Shown here: positions 1-7,486 of the stretch, in pieces
Position numbering within the stretch: the stretch's first letter is position 1
How the letters are laid out: every line of letters starts with the position of its first letter
Assembly (NCBI GenBank): GCA_028290385.1
Contig: JAQGJZ010000205.1
Location: 1-7,486 of the forward strand
DNA length: 7,486 nucleotides
Reading direction: 5' to 3'
Source of the DNA: Enterovirga sp.
GTDB taxonomy: Bacteria > Pseudomonadota > Alphaproteobacteria > Rhizobiales > Beijerinckiaceae
Program-made: the position numbers and the translations under genes
Notes under the pieces: generated by a model
Seen by the model: only the letters and a program-made list of their open reading frames with translations
Databases searched by the model: none
Told to the model about the DNA's origin: nothing

Positions 1-2365
<2,365 letters not shown>

Positions 2366-2573
2366 GGCAATCCGTCAGTGAGTGAAGCCGTCCCGGATTC
2401 CGTCGCCCATCACGATCGATCCGGTCCGGTGACCCTCGAAGCGCCGGGCGCCAGCATAGGCGCCCTTCCCTTTCCCGACCTTAACCGCGTCTGAATCCGA
2501 ACGGTTGCGGCCAGGCTCGCGGCCGCCCCTTCGGGCTTGAGCCGCGTCGTCGTGAGGTCTACCGCAGGTCGAG
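2366..2573. promoter_or_regulatory. Divergent intergenic region between glgP and the MBL hydrolase gene
   Basis: This 208-bp spacer must hold the promoters of both divergent genes. On the minus strand a TATGCT hexamer (2458-2453) is the best -10 candidate for glgP, leaving a leader of roughly 80 nt. No convincing -35 lies 16-18 bp upstream; a TTAAGG is 20 bp away. On the plus strand TTGAGC at 2537-2542 could be a -35, but the matching -10 position is poor. An AGG at 2566-2568, five bases before the hydrolase ATG, is a weak Shine-Dalgarno. No open frame in the spacer looks like a real gene. The promoter elements are guesses from consensus; only the divergent arrangement is certain. Confidence 0.45.
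2446..2465. repeat. Perfect 7-bp inverted repeat around the putative glgP -10 box
   Basis: Arms GGGCGCC (2446-2452) and GGCGCCC (2459-2465) match perfectly and are separated by six bases, AGCATA. Read on the minus strand, that spacer is TATGCT, the best -10-like hexamer upstream of glgP. The repeat could therefore be an operator flanking the -10 box, or simply a short GC-rich palindrome. The repeat is directly visible; a regulatory role is inference. Confidence 0.5.
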
Positions 2574-3620
2574 ATGTCCTCGCGCCCGCCCGACCTCGAT
2601 CTCGTCCACCCCTTTCAGACGCCCCCCGGGCCGGGCGAAGCGATCGAAGTTGCGCCCGGCATCCGCTGGGCGCGCCTGCCGCTTCCGTTCCGGCTCGACC
2701 ACGTCAACGTCTATCTGATCGACGATGATGGCGGTGTTGCGATTCTGGATACCGGCATCGACGATCGCGCCTGCCGCGGCGCCTGGGCGAAGCTCTTCGC
2801 CGGGCCGCTGGCGGGCCAGCGCATCACGCGGCTGATCGTCACCCATTGCCACCCGGACCATGTCGGGCTGGCGCAATGGCTGGTCGACCGCACCGGCCTG
2901 ACGCTGGAGATGAGCGAGACGGAATACCTGACCGCGCTCGTGATCCATCTCGATCCCGAGGCGCTGGAGGCGGAGCCTTACCGCGACTTCTACGAGTCGA
3001 ACGGCCTGGACGAGGAAACCACCCAGAGCGTCATGACGCGCGGGCACCGGTACCTGAAGATGCTGTCAGGCCTGCCCAAGACGTTTCGCCGCGTCATCGC
3101 CAGCGAGCGGCTGCGGATCGGCGGGCGCGACTTCACGGTGATGACCGGGGGCGGCCATTCGCCCGAGCAGATCATGCTGCACCTCGCCGACGAGAACGTG
3201 TTTCTGTCGGCCGACCAGGTGCTGCCCCGCATCTCGCCGAACGTCGCCGTTCTGCCGCGCGACCCGGAAGGCGACCCGCTCGGCATTTTCCTCCGCTCGC
3301 TACGGGAGGTGCGCAAGCGCCTGCCGGAGGACAGCCTCGTGCTTCCGGGCCACGACCTGCCCTTCACGGGGCTGCACAAACGCGTGGACGCCATGCTGGA
3401 CCATCACGAGGACCGGTGCGCGATCCTGGTGGAGGCCTGCCGCCGCGAGCCGCATTGCGCCGCGGAGCTGATCCCCAAGATCTTCCACCGGGCGCTGGAC
3501 GCTCACCAGACGGGCTTCGCGTTCGGCGAGACGCTGGCCCATGTGAACTACCTCGCCCGGCGCGGCCGGCTGCACCGGGTCGAGACCAAGGACGGGATCC
3601 GGCGCTTCGCCGCCACGTGA
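2574..3620 (+). CDS. MBL-fold metallo-hydrolase with C-terminal winged-helix-like extension
   Basis: A 348-residue cytosolic protein of the metallo-beta-lactamase superfamily, with no signal peptide or membrane segment. The metal-binding set is complete. THCHPDH supplies His91, His93, Asp95 and His96; GGGHS supplies His195; SADQ supplies Asp214, the usual bridging Asp; LPGHD supplies His260. This predicts an active binuclear (zinc or iron) hydrolase. After the catalytic core, residues of about 270-345 form a mostly helical tail ending in a YLARRGRLHRVE stretch. That resembles the small winged-helix extension (BLACT_WH type) found on many bacterial relatives, including LACTB2-like enzymes. The substrate cannot be read from sequence; thioesters, lactones or RNA are all known in the superfamily. 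The start is the first ATG after an in-frame TGA at 2553, with a weak AGG five bases upstream. It may be co-transcribed with the aminopeptidase gene 70 bp downstream. Confidence 0.92.
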   Translation: MSSRPPDLDLVHPFQTPPGPGEAIEVAPGIRWARLPLPFRLDHVNVYLIDDDGGVAILDTGIDDRACRGAWAKLFAGPLAGQRITRLIVTHCHPDHVGLAQWLVDRTGLTLEMSETEYLTALVIHLDPEALEAEPYRDFYESNGLDEETTQSVMTRGHRYLKMLSGLPKTFRRVIASERLRIGGRDFTVMTGGGHSPEQIMLHLADENVFLSADQVLPRISPNVAVLPRDPEGDPLGIFLRSLREVRKRLPEDSLVLPGHDLPFTGLHKRVDAMLDHHEDRCAILVEACRREPHCAAELIPKIFHRALDAHQTGFAFGETLAHVNYLARRGRLHRVETKDGIRRFAAT

Positions 3621-3650
3621 AGCGGCGGGCAGGCTTGCCGGTGGGGGCTC

Positions 3651-3670
3651 GGCGGCCGATGGTGGCCGCC
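3651..3670 (+). repeat. Hairpin immediately upstream of the aminopeptidase ribosome binding site
   Basis: Arms GGCGGCC (3651-3657) and GGCCGCC (3664-3670) are perfectly complementary around the six-base loop GATGGT. The right arm ends one base before the AAGGAG Shine-Dalgarno. No run of T follows, so it is not a classical terminator. It could attenuate or stabilise the message between the hydrolase and aminopeptidase genes. The structure is visible; its role is inferred. Confidence 0.45.
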
Positions 3671-3671
3671 C

Positions 3672-3680
3672 AAGGAGAGG
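3672..3680 (+). promoter_or_regulatory. Shine-Dalgarno of the M29 aminopeptidase gene
   Basis: AAGGAGAGG is the strongest ribosome-binding sequence in the window. Its purine core ends 10 bases before the ATG at 3691, slightly long but workable, and it fixes that start. Confidence 0.7.
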
Positions 3681-3690
3681 TGTCAGCCGA

Positions 3691-4953
3691 ATGACCTTTC
3701 ACGACACGCGGCCGTTCTCGGAACTGGGCCACGATCTGCGGCTCGAGCGGCTGGCCGAGGTGGCCGTGCAGGTCGGGCTCGGGCTGCGCCCGGGCCAGGA
3801 GCTCGTGATGACGGCGCCGCTGGAGGCCGTGCCGCTCGCCCGGGCGATCACCGAGCAGGCCTATCGGGCCGGGGCCTCGGTCGTCACCACGTTCTACACG
3901 GACGAGCTCGCCTCGCTGATGCGCTTCACGCACGCGCCGGACGAGGCGTTCGATCATGCGCCGGCCTGGCTCTATGAAGGCATGGCGACCGCCTTCCGGT
4001 CGGGCGCGGCCCGTCTCGCGATCGCGGGCGACGACCCCTCGCTGCTCGCGGGGCAGGATGCCGAAAAGGTCGCCAGGGCCAACCGGGCCCGCTCCAAAGC
4101 CTACATGCCGGCGCTCGAGCTCATCGCGGGCTTCGCCGTGAACTGGACCATCGTGTCCGCCTCGACACCGGCCTGGGCGCGGGCGGTGTTTCCCGGCGAG
4201 CCGGACGAGGTCGCGGTGCCGAAGCTCTGGGAAGCGATCTTCAACGCTTCCCGGGTCGACCGCGAGGACCCGCTGGACGCCTGGCGCAGGCACAATGCCG
4301 AGCTCCGCGCCCGCACCGAATACCTGAACGGCAAGAACTACCGCGCCCTGCGCTTCCGCGGCCCGGGCACGGATCTCGAAGTCGGGCTCGCGGACGAGCA
4401 CGAATGGCATGGCGGCGCGACGACGGCCGGCAACGGTGTCGTGTGCAACGCCAACATCCCGACCGAGGAGGTGTTCACGACGCCGCACAAGCTGCGCGTC
4501 TCCGGCACCGTCAGCTCCACGAAGCCGCTCTCCTACCAGGGCACGGTGATCGAGGAGATCCGGGTCCGCTTCGAGGACGGCCGCATCGTGGATGCCGCGT
4601 CCCGCACCGGCCAGGAGGTTTTGGGCAAGGTGCTGGATACGGACGAGGGGGCGCGCCGCCTCGGCGAGGTGGCGCTCGTGCCCCATTCCTCGCCGATCTC
4701 GCAATCGGGCCTGCTCTTCTACAACACGCTGTTCGACGAGAACGCCGCGAGCCACATCGCGCTTGGCCAGGCCTATTCGAAATGCATCCGCGGCGGCCTG
4801 TTCATGGGCGAGGACGCGCTGATCGAGCGCGGCTGCAACCGCTCGCTGATCCATATCGACTGGATGATCGGCTCGGCGGAGGTGGACGTGGACGGCGTCA
4901 CGGCCGACGGCGCGGCCGAGCCGCTGATGCGGCGCGGCGAGTGGGCGAGCTGA
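3691..4953 (+). CDS. M29-family metallo-aminopeptidase (AmpS/aminopeptidase T type)
   Basis: A cytosolic exopeptidase of 420 residues, about the usual family length, predicted to remove N-terminal amino acids from peptides with two divalent metal ions. The motifs PTEEVFTTPHK (257-267), ASHIALG (353-359) and HIDWMIG (388-394) mark the family. The metal ligands would be Glu260, Glu326, His355, His388 and Asp390. Their spacings (66, 29, 33 and 2 residues) match, from memory, those of the structurally characterised M29 enzymes AmpS and aminopeptidase T. The N-terminal half (roughly 1-215) is the alpha/beta domain typical of the family, and no signal peptide is present. The ATG is backed by a good AAGGAGAGG. 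The gene lies 70 bp after the MBL hydrolase gene on the same strand and could share its transcript. A 27-bp inverted repeat starts directly after its stop codon. No defect is visible. Confidence 0.95.
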   Translation: MTFHDTRPFSELGHDLRLERLAEVAVQVGLGLRPGQELVMTAPLEAVPLARAITEQAYRAGASVVTTFYTDELASLMRFTHAPDEAFDHAPAWLYEGMATAFRSGAARLAIAGDDPSLLAGQDAEKVARANRARSKAYMPALELIAGFAVNWTIVSASTPAWARAVFPGEPDEVAVPKLWEAIFNASRVDREDPLDAWRRHNAELRARTEYLNGKNYRALRFRGPGTDLEVGLADEHEWHGGATTAGNGVVCNANIPTEEVFTTPHKLRVSGTVSSTKPLSYQGTVIEEIRVRFEDGRIVDAASRTGQEVLGKVLDTDEGARRLGEVALVPHSSPISQSGLLFYNTLFDENAASHIALGQAYSKCIRGGLFMGEDALIERGCNRSLIHIDWMIGSAEVDVDGVTADGAAEPLMRRGEWAS

Positions 4954-4980
4954 GCCGGCGCGAAACCGTTTCGCCCCGGC
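4954..4980 (+). terminator. Long inverted repeat directly after the aminopeptidase stop codon
   Basis: Inner arms GCGAAAC (4960-4966) and GTTTCGC (4968-4974) are perfect around one C. Outer arms GCCGG (4954-4958) and CCGGC (4976-4980) extend the pairing after a single C/C mismatch. The result is a 12-bp interrupted stem. No T-tract follows, so as a terminator it would be atypical, as is common in GC-rich genomes. It may instead be an operator for the TetR protein encoded 47 bp downstream, or a degenerate dispersed repeat. With only one base between the inner arms, the RNA hairpin would have to open its innermost pairs, which slightly favours a DNA-level site. The class assigned is the best single guess. 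Confidence 0.4.
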
Positions 4981-4988
4981 CGGCCTGA

Positions 4989-5001
4989 TGCTCTAAGAGC
5001 A
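4989..5001. promoter_or_regulatory. Short palindrome upstream of tetR, candidate operator or repeat remnant
   Basis: TGCTCT (4989-4994) and AGAGCA (4996-5001) are perfect arms around a single A, 25 bases before the tetR start codon. That suits an autorepression site. The surrounding GATGCTCTA text also resembles dispersed intergenic repeats I recall from Hyphomicrobiales genomes, so this and the preceding 27-bp repeat could be remnants of one such element. Confidence 0.3.
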
Positions 5002-5026
5002 GCGAGGTCGATCCCGGGCGGGCGCA

Positions 5027-5653
5027 ATGCGACATTGGAGCGGCCCGTCGGACCGACGGGGCTATCATCACGGCAATCTGAAAGAAGCGCTGGTCGAGGC
5101 GGCGCGGCGCTTCATCGCGGAGCGCGGCCTGCTGGGCTTCACCCTGGTCGAGGCCGCAAAGCTCGTCGGCGTCACGCCGGCCGCGCTGTATCGCCACTTC
5201 CGCGGACGCGAGGACCTGGTGGCCGAGGTCGCGTTCCGCGGCTTCACGCAACTGGCCGAGCGGCTGGCGCGGGCGCTCGCGGGCGCCGGCACGCCGCTCG
5301 AGCGCTTCACCCGCATGGGCGAGGCCTATCTCGATTTCGCCGAGAAGGAGCCGGGCTATTACGCGGCCATGTTCGCGGCGCGCTCGCCCGAGGACGGCCC
5401 GCCTGCGGGCCAGCTTCCGCCCGACAGCGCCTTCGGCCTGCTGGTCGAGGCCCTGAAGAAGACCTTTCCGGACGGGTTTGGGACCGTGGACCCGCGCTTC
5501 ATCGCGCTGGAGGTCTGGGCCTTGTCGCATGGCATCGCCATGCTGGACGCGGCCGGGCAGCTGCCGCGCGGCCCTGGCCTGCCGGGCAAGCACGATCTTC
5601 TCCGCGCGGGGGTGCTCGCCCTGGTGCACGGCGCCGGCGCCGCAAAGAGCTAG
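5027..5653 (+). CDS. TetR/AcrR-family transcriptional repressor with WHG-type C-terminal region
   Basis: A 208-residue DNA-binding regulator of usual TetR length. The N-terminal domain begins with RGYHHGNLKEALVEAA (11-26), a signature of a large TetR subgroup. The helix-turn-helix spans about 38-60 (FTLVEAAKLVGVTPAALYRHF), including the conserved Tyr55-His57-Phe58 of the recognition helix. The remainder (about 75-205) is helical and fits the WHG-type ligand-binding and dimerisation region often paired with this N-terminus; the ligand cannot be predicted. The ATG at 5027 is the only reasonable start after an in-frame TAA at 4994. Its Shine-Dalgarno is poor, since a GAGG lies 19 bases away. The gene is 73 bp after the aminopeptidase gene, with two inverted repeats in between, and 74 bp before the DUF2852 gene, where a 25-bp palindrome sits. 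Local repression is therefore likely. The protein appears intact. Confidence 0.95.
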   Translation: MRHWSGPSDRRGYHHGNLKEALVEAARRFIAERGLLGFTLVEAAKLVGVTPAALYRHFRGREDLVAEVAFRGFTQLAERLARALAGAGTPLERFTRMGEAYLDFAEKEPGYYAAMFAARSPEDGPPAGQLPPDSAFGLLVEALKKTFPDGFGTVDPRFIALEVWALSHGIAMLDAAGQLPRGPGLPGKHDLLRAGVLALVHGAGAAKS

Positions 5654-5665
5654 CGGGCCTGCCAC

Positions 5666-5696
5666 TTGAAACCCCCGCCGGGTGCGCTCATGTAAA
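5666..5696 (+). promoter_or_regulatory. Possible promoter of the DUF2852 gene
   Basis: TTGAAA (5666-5671) and TGTAAA (5691-5696) are plausible -35 and -10 hexamers with a long 19-bp spacer. They would start transcription near 5703 and give a leader of about 25 nt to the ATG at 5728. The -10 lies inside the palindrome at 5690-5714. A second -35-like TTGACA at 5702-5707 is too close to the start codon to serve this gene. This is consensus matching only. Confidence 0.35.
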
Positions 5697-5714
5697 TGTT
5701 GTTGACATTCACAT
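5690..5714. promoter_or_regulatory. 25-bp palindrome, candidate TetR operator
   Basis: Left arm ATGTAAATGT (5690-5699) and right arm ACATTCACAT (5705-5714) are inverted repeats matching at 9 of 10 positions around the 5-bp spacer TGTTG. Size and symmetry suit a TetR-family dimer or pair of dimers. The site is AT-rich in an otherwise very GC-rich window, covers the candidate -10 box and start site of the DUF2852 gene, and begins 37 bp after the tetR stop codon. Binding by the adjacent TetR protein is inference. Confidence 0.6.
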
Positions 5715-5727
5715 CGGGAGTTCGCCC

Positions 5728-6177
5728 ATGTCCTGTGCCTCGTCCTCCGGCTGGAACGCCGGTGCGGCCGCGACCCAAGCTCCGTCGCAGACCCGTTCCT
5801 CGCGGCGGCCGCTCGAGATCGTCGGCCTCGTGTTCATGTTCCTGTATTTCTGGCCGCTCGCGGTCGCGTATCTGGTCTGGAAGTTCATGGGCTACCCGGT
5901 GCCGCAGGAGCTGCGCCGGACGGTCGAGGAAGCCTTCCTCAATCCCCTGCGCAACATGCGCTGGGGCGCGCCGTCGGCCTTCACGGGCACGGGCAACCTT
6001 GCCTTCGACGAGTACCGCCGCTCCGAGCTGGAGCGTCTGGAGCGGGAGCGCCGCCGTCTCGACGACGAGGCGAGCGAGTTCCGCACCTTCGTCGAGGACC
6101 TGAAGCGCGCCAAGGATCGCGAGGAGTTCGACGCCTACATGGCCCGGCGCCGCAATTCCGGCCCGACGACGGTCTGA
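5728..6177 (+). CDS. DUF2852-type small membrane-anchored coiled-coil protein
   Basis: A 149-residue protein of unknown function. Residues 1-28 are a polar Ser/Thr/Ala-rich, weakly basic N-terminus. Residues 30-53 (EIVGLVFMFLYFWPLAVAYLVW) form one hydrophobic membrane segment interrupted by Pro43. Residues 60-90 are a linker with a GTGNLAFDEYRR junction, and about 93-142 are a highly charged Arg/Glu-rich helix likely to form a coiled coil, ending in FDAYMARRR. This architecture and the C-terminal FxxFVEDLKRAKDREEFDAYM pattern match DUF2852 as I remember it. The ATG is preceded by GGGAG with a 7-base spacer. The reading frame stays open upstream through tetR, but the Shine-Dalgarno and domain content place the start here. 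The upstream palindrome suggests TetR control. Function is unknown; a role at the inner membrane is inferred. Confidence 0.85.
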   Translation: MSCASSSGWNAGAAATQAPSQTRSSRRPLEIVGLVFMFLYFWPLAVAYLVWKFMGYPVPQELRRTVEEAFLNPLRNMRWGAPSAFTGTGNLAFDEYRRSELERLERERRRLDDEASEFRTFVEDLKRAKDREEFDAYMARRRNSGPTTV

Positions 6178-6185
6178 TCGTCCCC

Positions 6186-6215
6186 GAAGCGGGGAGGCTC
6201 TGCCCTCTCCGCTTC
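6186..6215 (+). terminator. Stem-loop after the DUF2852 gene
   Basis: A 12-bp stem (6186-6197 with 6204-6215) contains one G-U pair and closes a 6-base loop, CTCTGC. It begins eight bases after the stop codon. There is no T-run afterwards, so it may act as a weak or Rho-assisted terminator, or protect the 3' end of the message. Confidence 0.6.
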
Positions 6216-6227
6216 ACCTCGTGTCAG

Positions 6228-6266
6228 CGCCCCCCGGGACAGGTTGATGCCTGTCCGCGGGGGGCG
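6228..6266 (+). terminator. Second, very GC-rich stem-loop upstream of nadE
   Basis: The lower stem CGCCCCCC (6228-6235) pairs with GGGGGGCG (6259-6266). After a small internal loop (G against GC), the upper stem GGACAGG (6237-6243) pairs with CCTGTCC (6250-6256) around the loop TTGATG. These 15 pairs in total make it the strongest hairpin in the window. It lies 36 bases before the nadE start and lacks a T-tract. It probably completes termination of the upstream unit, but could be a leader structure if nadE is transcribed through it. Confidence 0.55.
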
Positions 6267-6302
6267 TACACACAAGCGTCTCGCTGCTCCTCTGCGTTGC
6301 GC

Positions 6303-7486
6303 ATGACCTTCCGCTCCATCTACGCCCGCGGTTTCGCCAGGGTCGCGGCCGCCGTGCCGCGCTGCCACCTCGCTGATCCGCAGCGGAACGCGGAGGCCGT
6401 GCTCGCCCTTGCGCGGCGCTGCCATGACCGGGCGGTCGCAATCGCGGTCTATCCGGAGCTCTTCCTTTCCGGCTATTCGATCGAAGACCTGCTGATGCAG
6501 GACGTCCTGCTCGACGCGGTCGAGGAGGCGGTGGCCGAACTGGTGCGGGGCTCCGCGACCCTGACCACCGTGCTGGTGGTCGGCGCGCCGCTGCGCTTCG
6601 GGGCGAGGATCTACAACAGCGCGATCGTCATCCATCGCGGCCGGCTGCTCGGCGTCGTGCCGAAAACCTATCTGCCGACCTATCGCGAGTTCTACGAGGC
6701 GCGGCATTTCGCGTCCGGCGAGGGCATCCGCGGCGAGACCATCCGCATCGGGACGCTGGAGGCGCCGTTCGGGACGGACCTTCTCTTCCCGGCCGAGGAC
6801 GTGCCGGGCCTCACGCTCGGGGTCGAGATCTGCGAGGACATGTGGATCCCGGTCACGCCGGGCTCGCAGGCCGCGCTTGCGGGCGCCACCGTGCTGGCGA
6901 ACCTGTCCGGCAGCCCGATCACGATCGGCCGGGCCTCCAGCCGCAACCTGTTCTGCCAGTCGACCTCCGCGCGCTGCCTTTGCGCCTACGTGTACGCGGC
7001 CGGCGGCGCCGGGGAATCGACCACGGACCTGTCCTGGGACGGCCAGACCTCGATCTTCGAGAACGGGCTGCTGCTGCGCGAGGGCGAGCGCTTCGCGACC
7101 GAGGACCAGCTCACGATCGCGGATGTCGATCTCGATCTCCTCCGTCAGGAACGCAACCTGATGGGGACCTTCGAGGACAACCGGCGCGCGGCGGGCGCCG
7201 CAGTCGCCTACCGGTCGGTCCCGTTCCGGCTCGAACCCCCGCTGGCGGATGTCGGGCTCGAGCGCCGGGTCGACCGCTTTCCGTTCGTGCCGGACGACCC
7301 CGTGCGCCTCGCGCAGGATTGCTACGAGGGCTACAACATCCAGGTCGCCGGCCTGGCGCAGCGCCTGTCGGCGATCGGCACGAAGCGTGTCGTGATCGGC
7401 GTCTCGGGCGGGCTCGATTCCACCCACGCCCTGATCGTGGCCGCAAAGGCCTTCGACCGGCTGGGCTGGCCGCGCGCCGACATCCT
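6303..7486 (+). CDS. nadE: Glutamine-dependent NAD+ synthetase, long form (5' part; continues past the window)
   Basis: This enzyme catalyses the last step of NAD+ synthesis: ATP-dependent amidation of nicotinate adenine dinucleotide with ammonia released from glutamine. The 394 visible codons cover the whole N-terminal nitrilase-like glutaminase domain, with catalytic Glu52 (YPELFLSGYS), Lys121 (VVPKTYLPTYREFYE) and Cys177 (VEICEDMW). After the RFPFVPDD linker they reach the start of the synthetase domain with its ATP-pyrophosphatase loop, SGGLDST, at 368-374. Glu52 and Lys121 fall at the same numbers as in the M. tuberculosis enzyme as I recall it, which supports the ATG at 6303 even though no Shine-Dalgarno is visible before it. 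The late P-loop marks the long (about 680-residue) type, so around 290 residues should lie beyond the edge. Gene order gives no hint of an NAD operon. Two hairpins upstream suggest independent transcription. Confidence 0.96.
   Translation, partial: MTFRSIYARGFARVAAAVPRCHLADPQRNAEAVLALARRCHDRAVAIAVYPELFLSGYSIEDLLMQDVLLDAVEEAVAELVRGSATLTTVLVVGAPLRFGARIYNSAIVIHRGRLLGVVPKTYLPTYREFYEARHFASGEGIRGETIRIGTLEAPFGTDLLFPAEDVPGLTLGVEICEDMWIPVTPGSQAALAGATVLANLSGSPITIGRASSRNLFCQSTSARCLCAYVYAAGGAGESTTDLSWDGQTSIFENGLLLREGERFATEDQLTIADVDLDLLRQERNLMGTFEDNRRAAGAAVAYRSVPFRLEPPLADVGLERRVDRFPFVPDDPVRLAQDCYEGYNIQVAGLAQRLSAIGTKRVVIGVSGGLDSTHALIVAAKAFDRLGWPRADI

Noticed and set aside
2846..3694. 282-codon frame overlapping the MBL hydrolase gene
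   Set aside because: It is a +1-type shadow rich in Arg, Pro, Ala and Gly, with no motifs, inside a gene with a complete metal-binding set.
3364..4854. 496-codon minus-strand open frame
   Set aside because: It lies opposite the M29 aminopeptidase gene, whose metal-ligand motifs are all intact. The composition is typical of an antisense shadow.
4960..4974. PsrA/FadR-like operator (GAAAC...GTTTC)
   Set aside because: The half-sites look similar, but only one base separates them, whereas PsrA-type sites have a longer spacer. Not claimed.
5702..5707. TTGACA as the -35 of the DUF2852 gene
   Set aside because: Transcription would begin inside the coding sequence and no -10 lies 16-18 bp downstream. 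The hexamer is explained by the palindrome.
5035..6177. 380-codon frame that would fuse an unknown N-terminus to the DUF2852 protein
   Set aside because: Its first two-thirds is an out-of-frame reading of tetR. The true start at 5728 has a good Shine-Dalgarno and gives a complete membrane/coiled-coil protein.
6135..7427. 430-codon minus-strand open frame
   Set aside because: It is antisense to nadE, where the glutaminase catalytic triad and P-loop are clear.

Overview
This looks like an ordinary chromosomal window from a GC-rich alphaproteobacterium, most likely a member of the Hyphomicrobiales such as a Methylobacterium relative. Three things point that way: strong G/C bias at third codon positions, very long spurious antisense frames, and a small DUF2852-type membrane protein, a family I associate with alphaproteobacteria. 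The placement is inference from the sequence; no database search was possible.

Layout. Positions 1-2365 (minus strand) hold glgP, glycogen phosphorylase, with its last few dozen codons beyond the left edge. A 208-bp divergent intergenic region (2366-2573) separates it from a run of plus-strand genes: an MBL-fold metallo-hydrolase with a C-terminal helical extension (2574-3620), an M29-type metallo-aminopeptidase (3691-4953), a TetR-family repressor with a WHG-type C-terminal region (5027-5653), a short DUF2852-type membrane/coiled-coil protein (5728-6177), and the first 394 codons of a long, glutamine-dependent NAD+ synthetase, nadE (6303 to the right edge).

How the genes relate. glgP faces away from the rest. 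It has its own leader and probably heads a glycogen operon continuing left of the window. The hydrolase and aminopeptidase genes are 70 bp apart and may be co-transcribed. The tetR gene follows after a 73-bp gap holding two inverted repeats. The gap between tetR and the DUF2852 gene carries a 25-bp, 9/10-matched palindrome that overlaps a possible promoter, so the simplest model is local repression of the DUF2852 gene by the TetR protein. Two strong hairpins fill the gap before nadE and probably end the upstream transcript, insulating the NAD synthetase gene.

I see no mobile element, CRISPR array, tRNA or rRNA, and no convincing undescribed system. The observations most worth a second look are the TetR/palindrome/DUF2852 unit, the inverted repeats placed at gene starts and ends, and the long NadE architecture.
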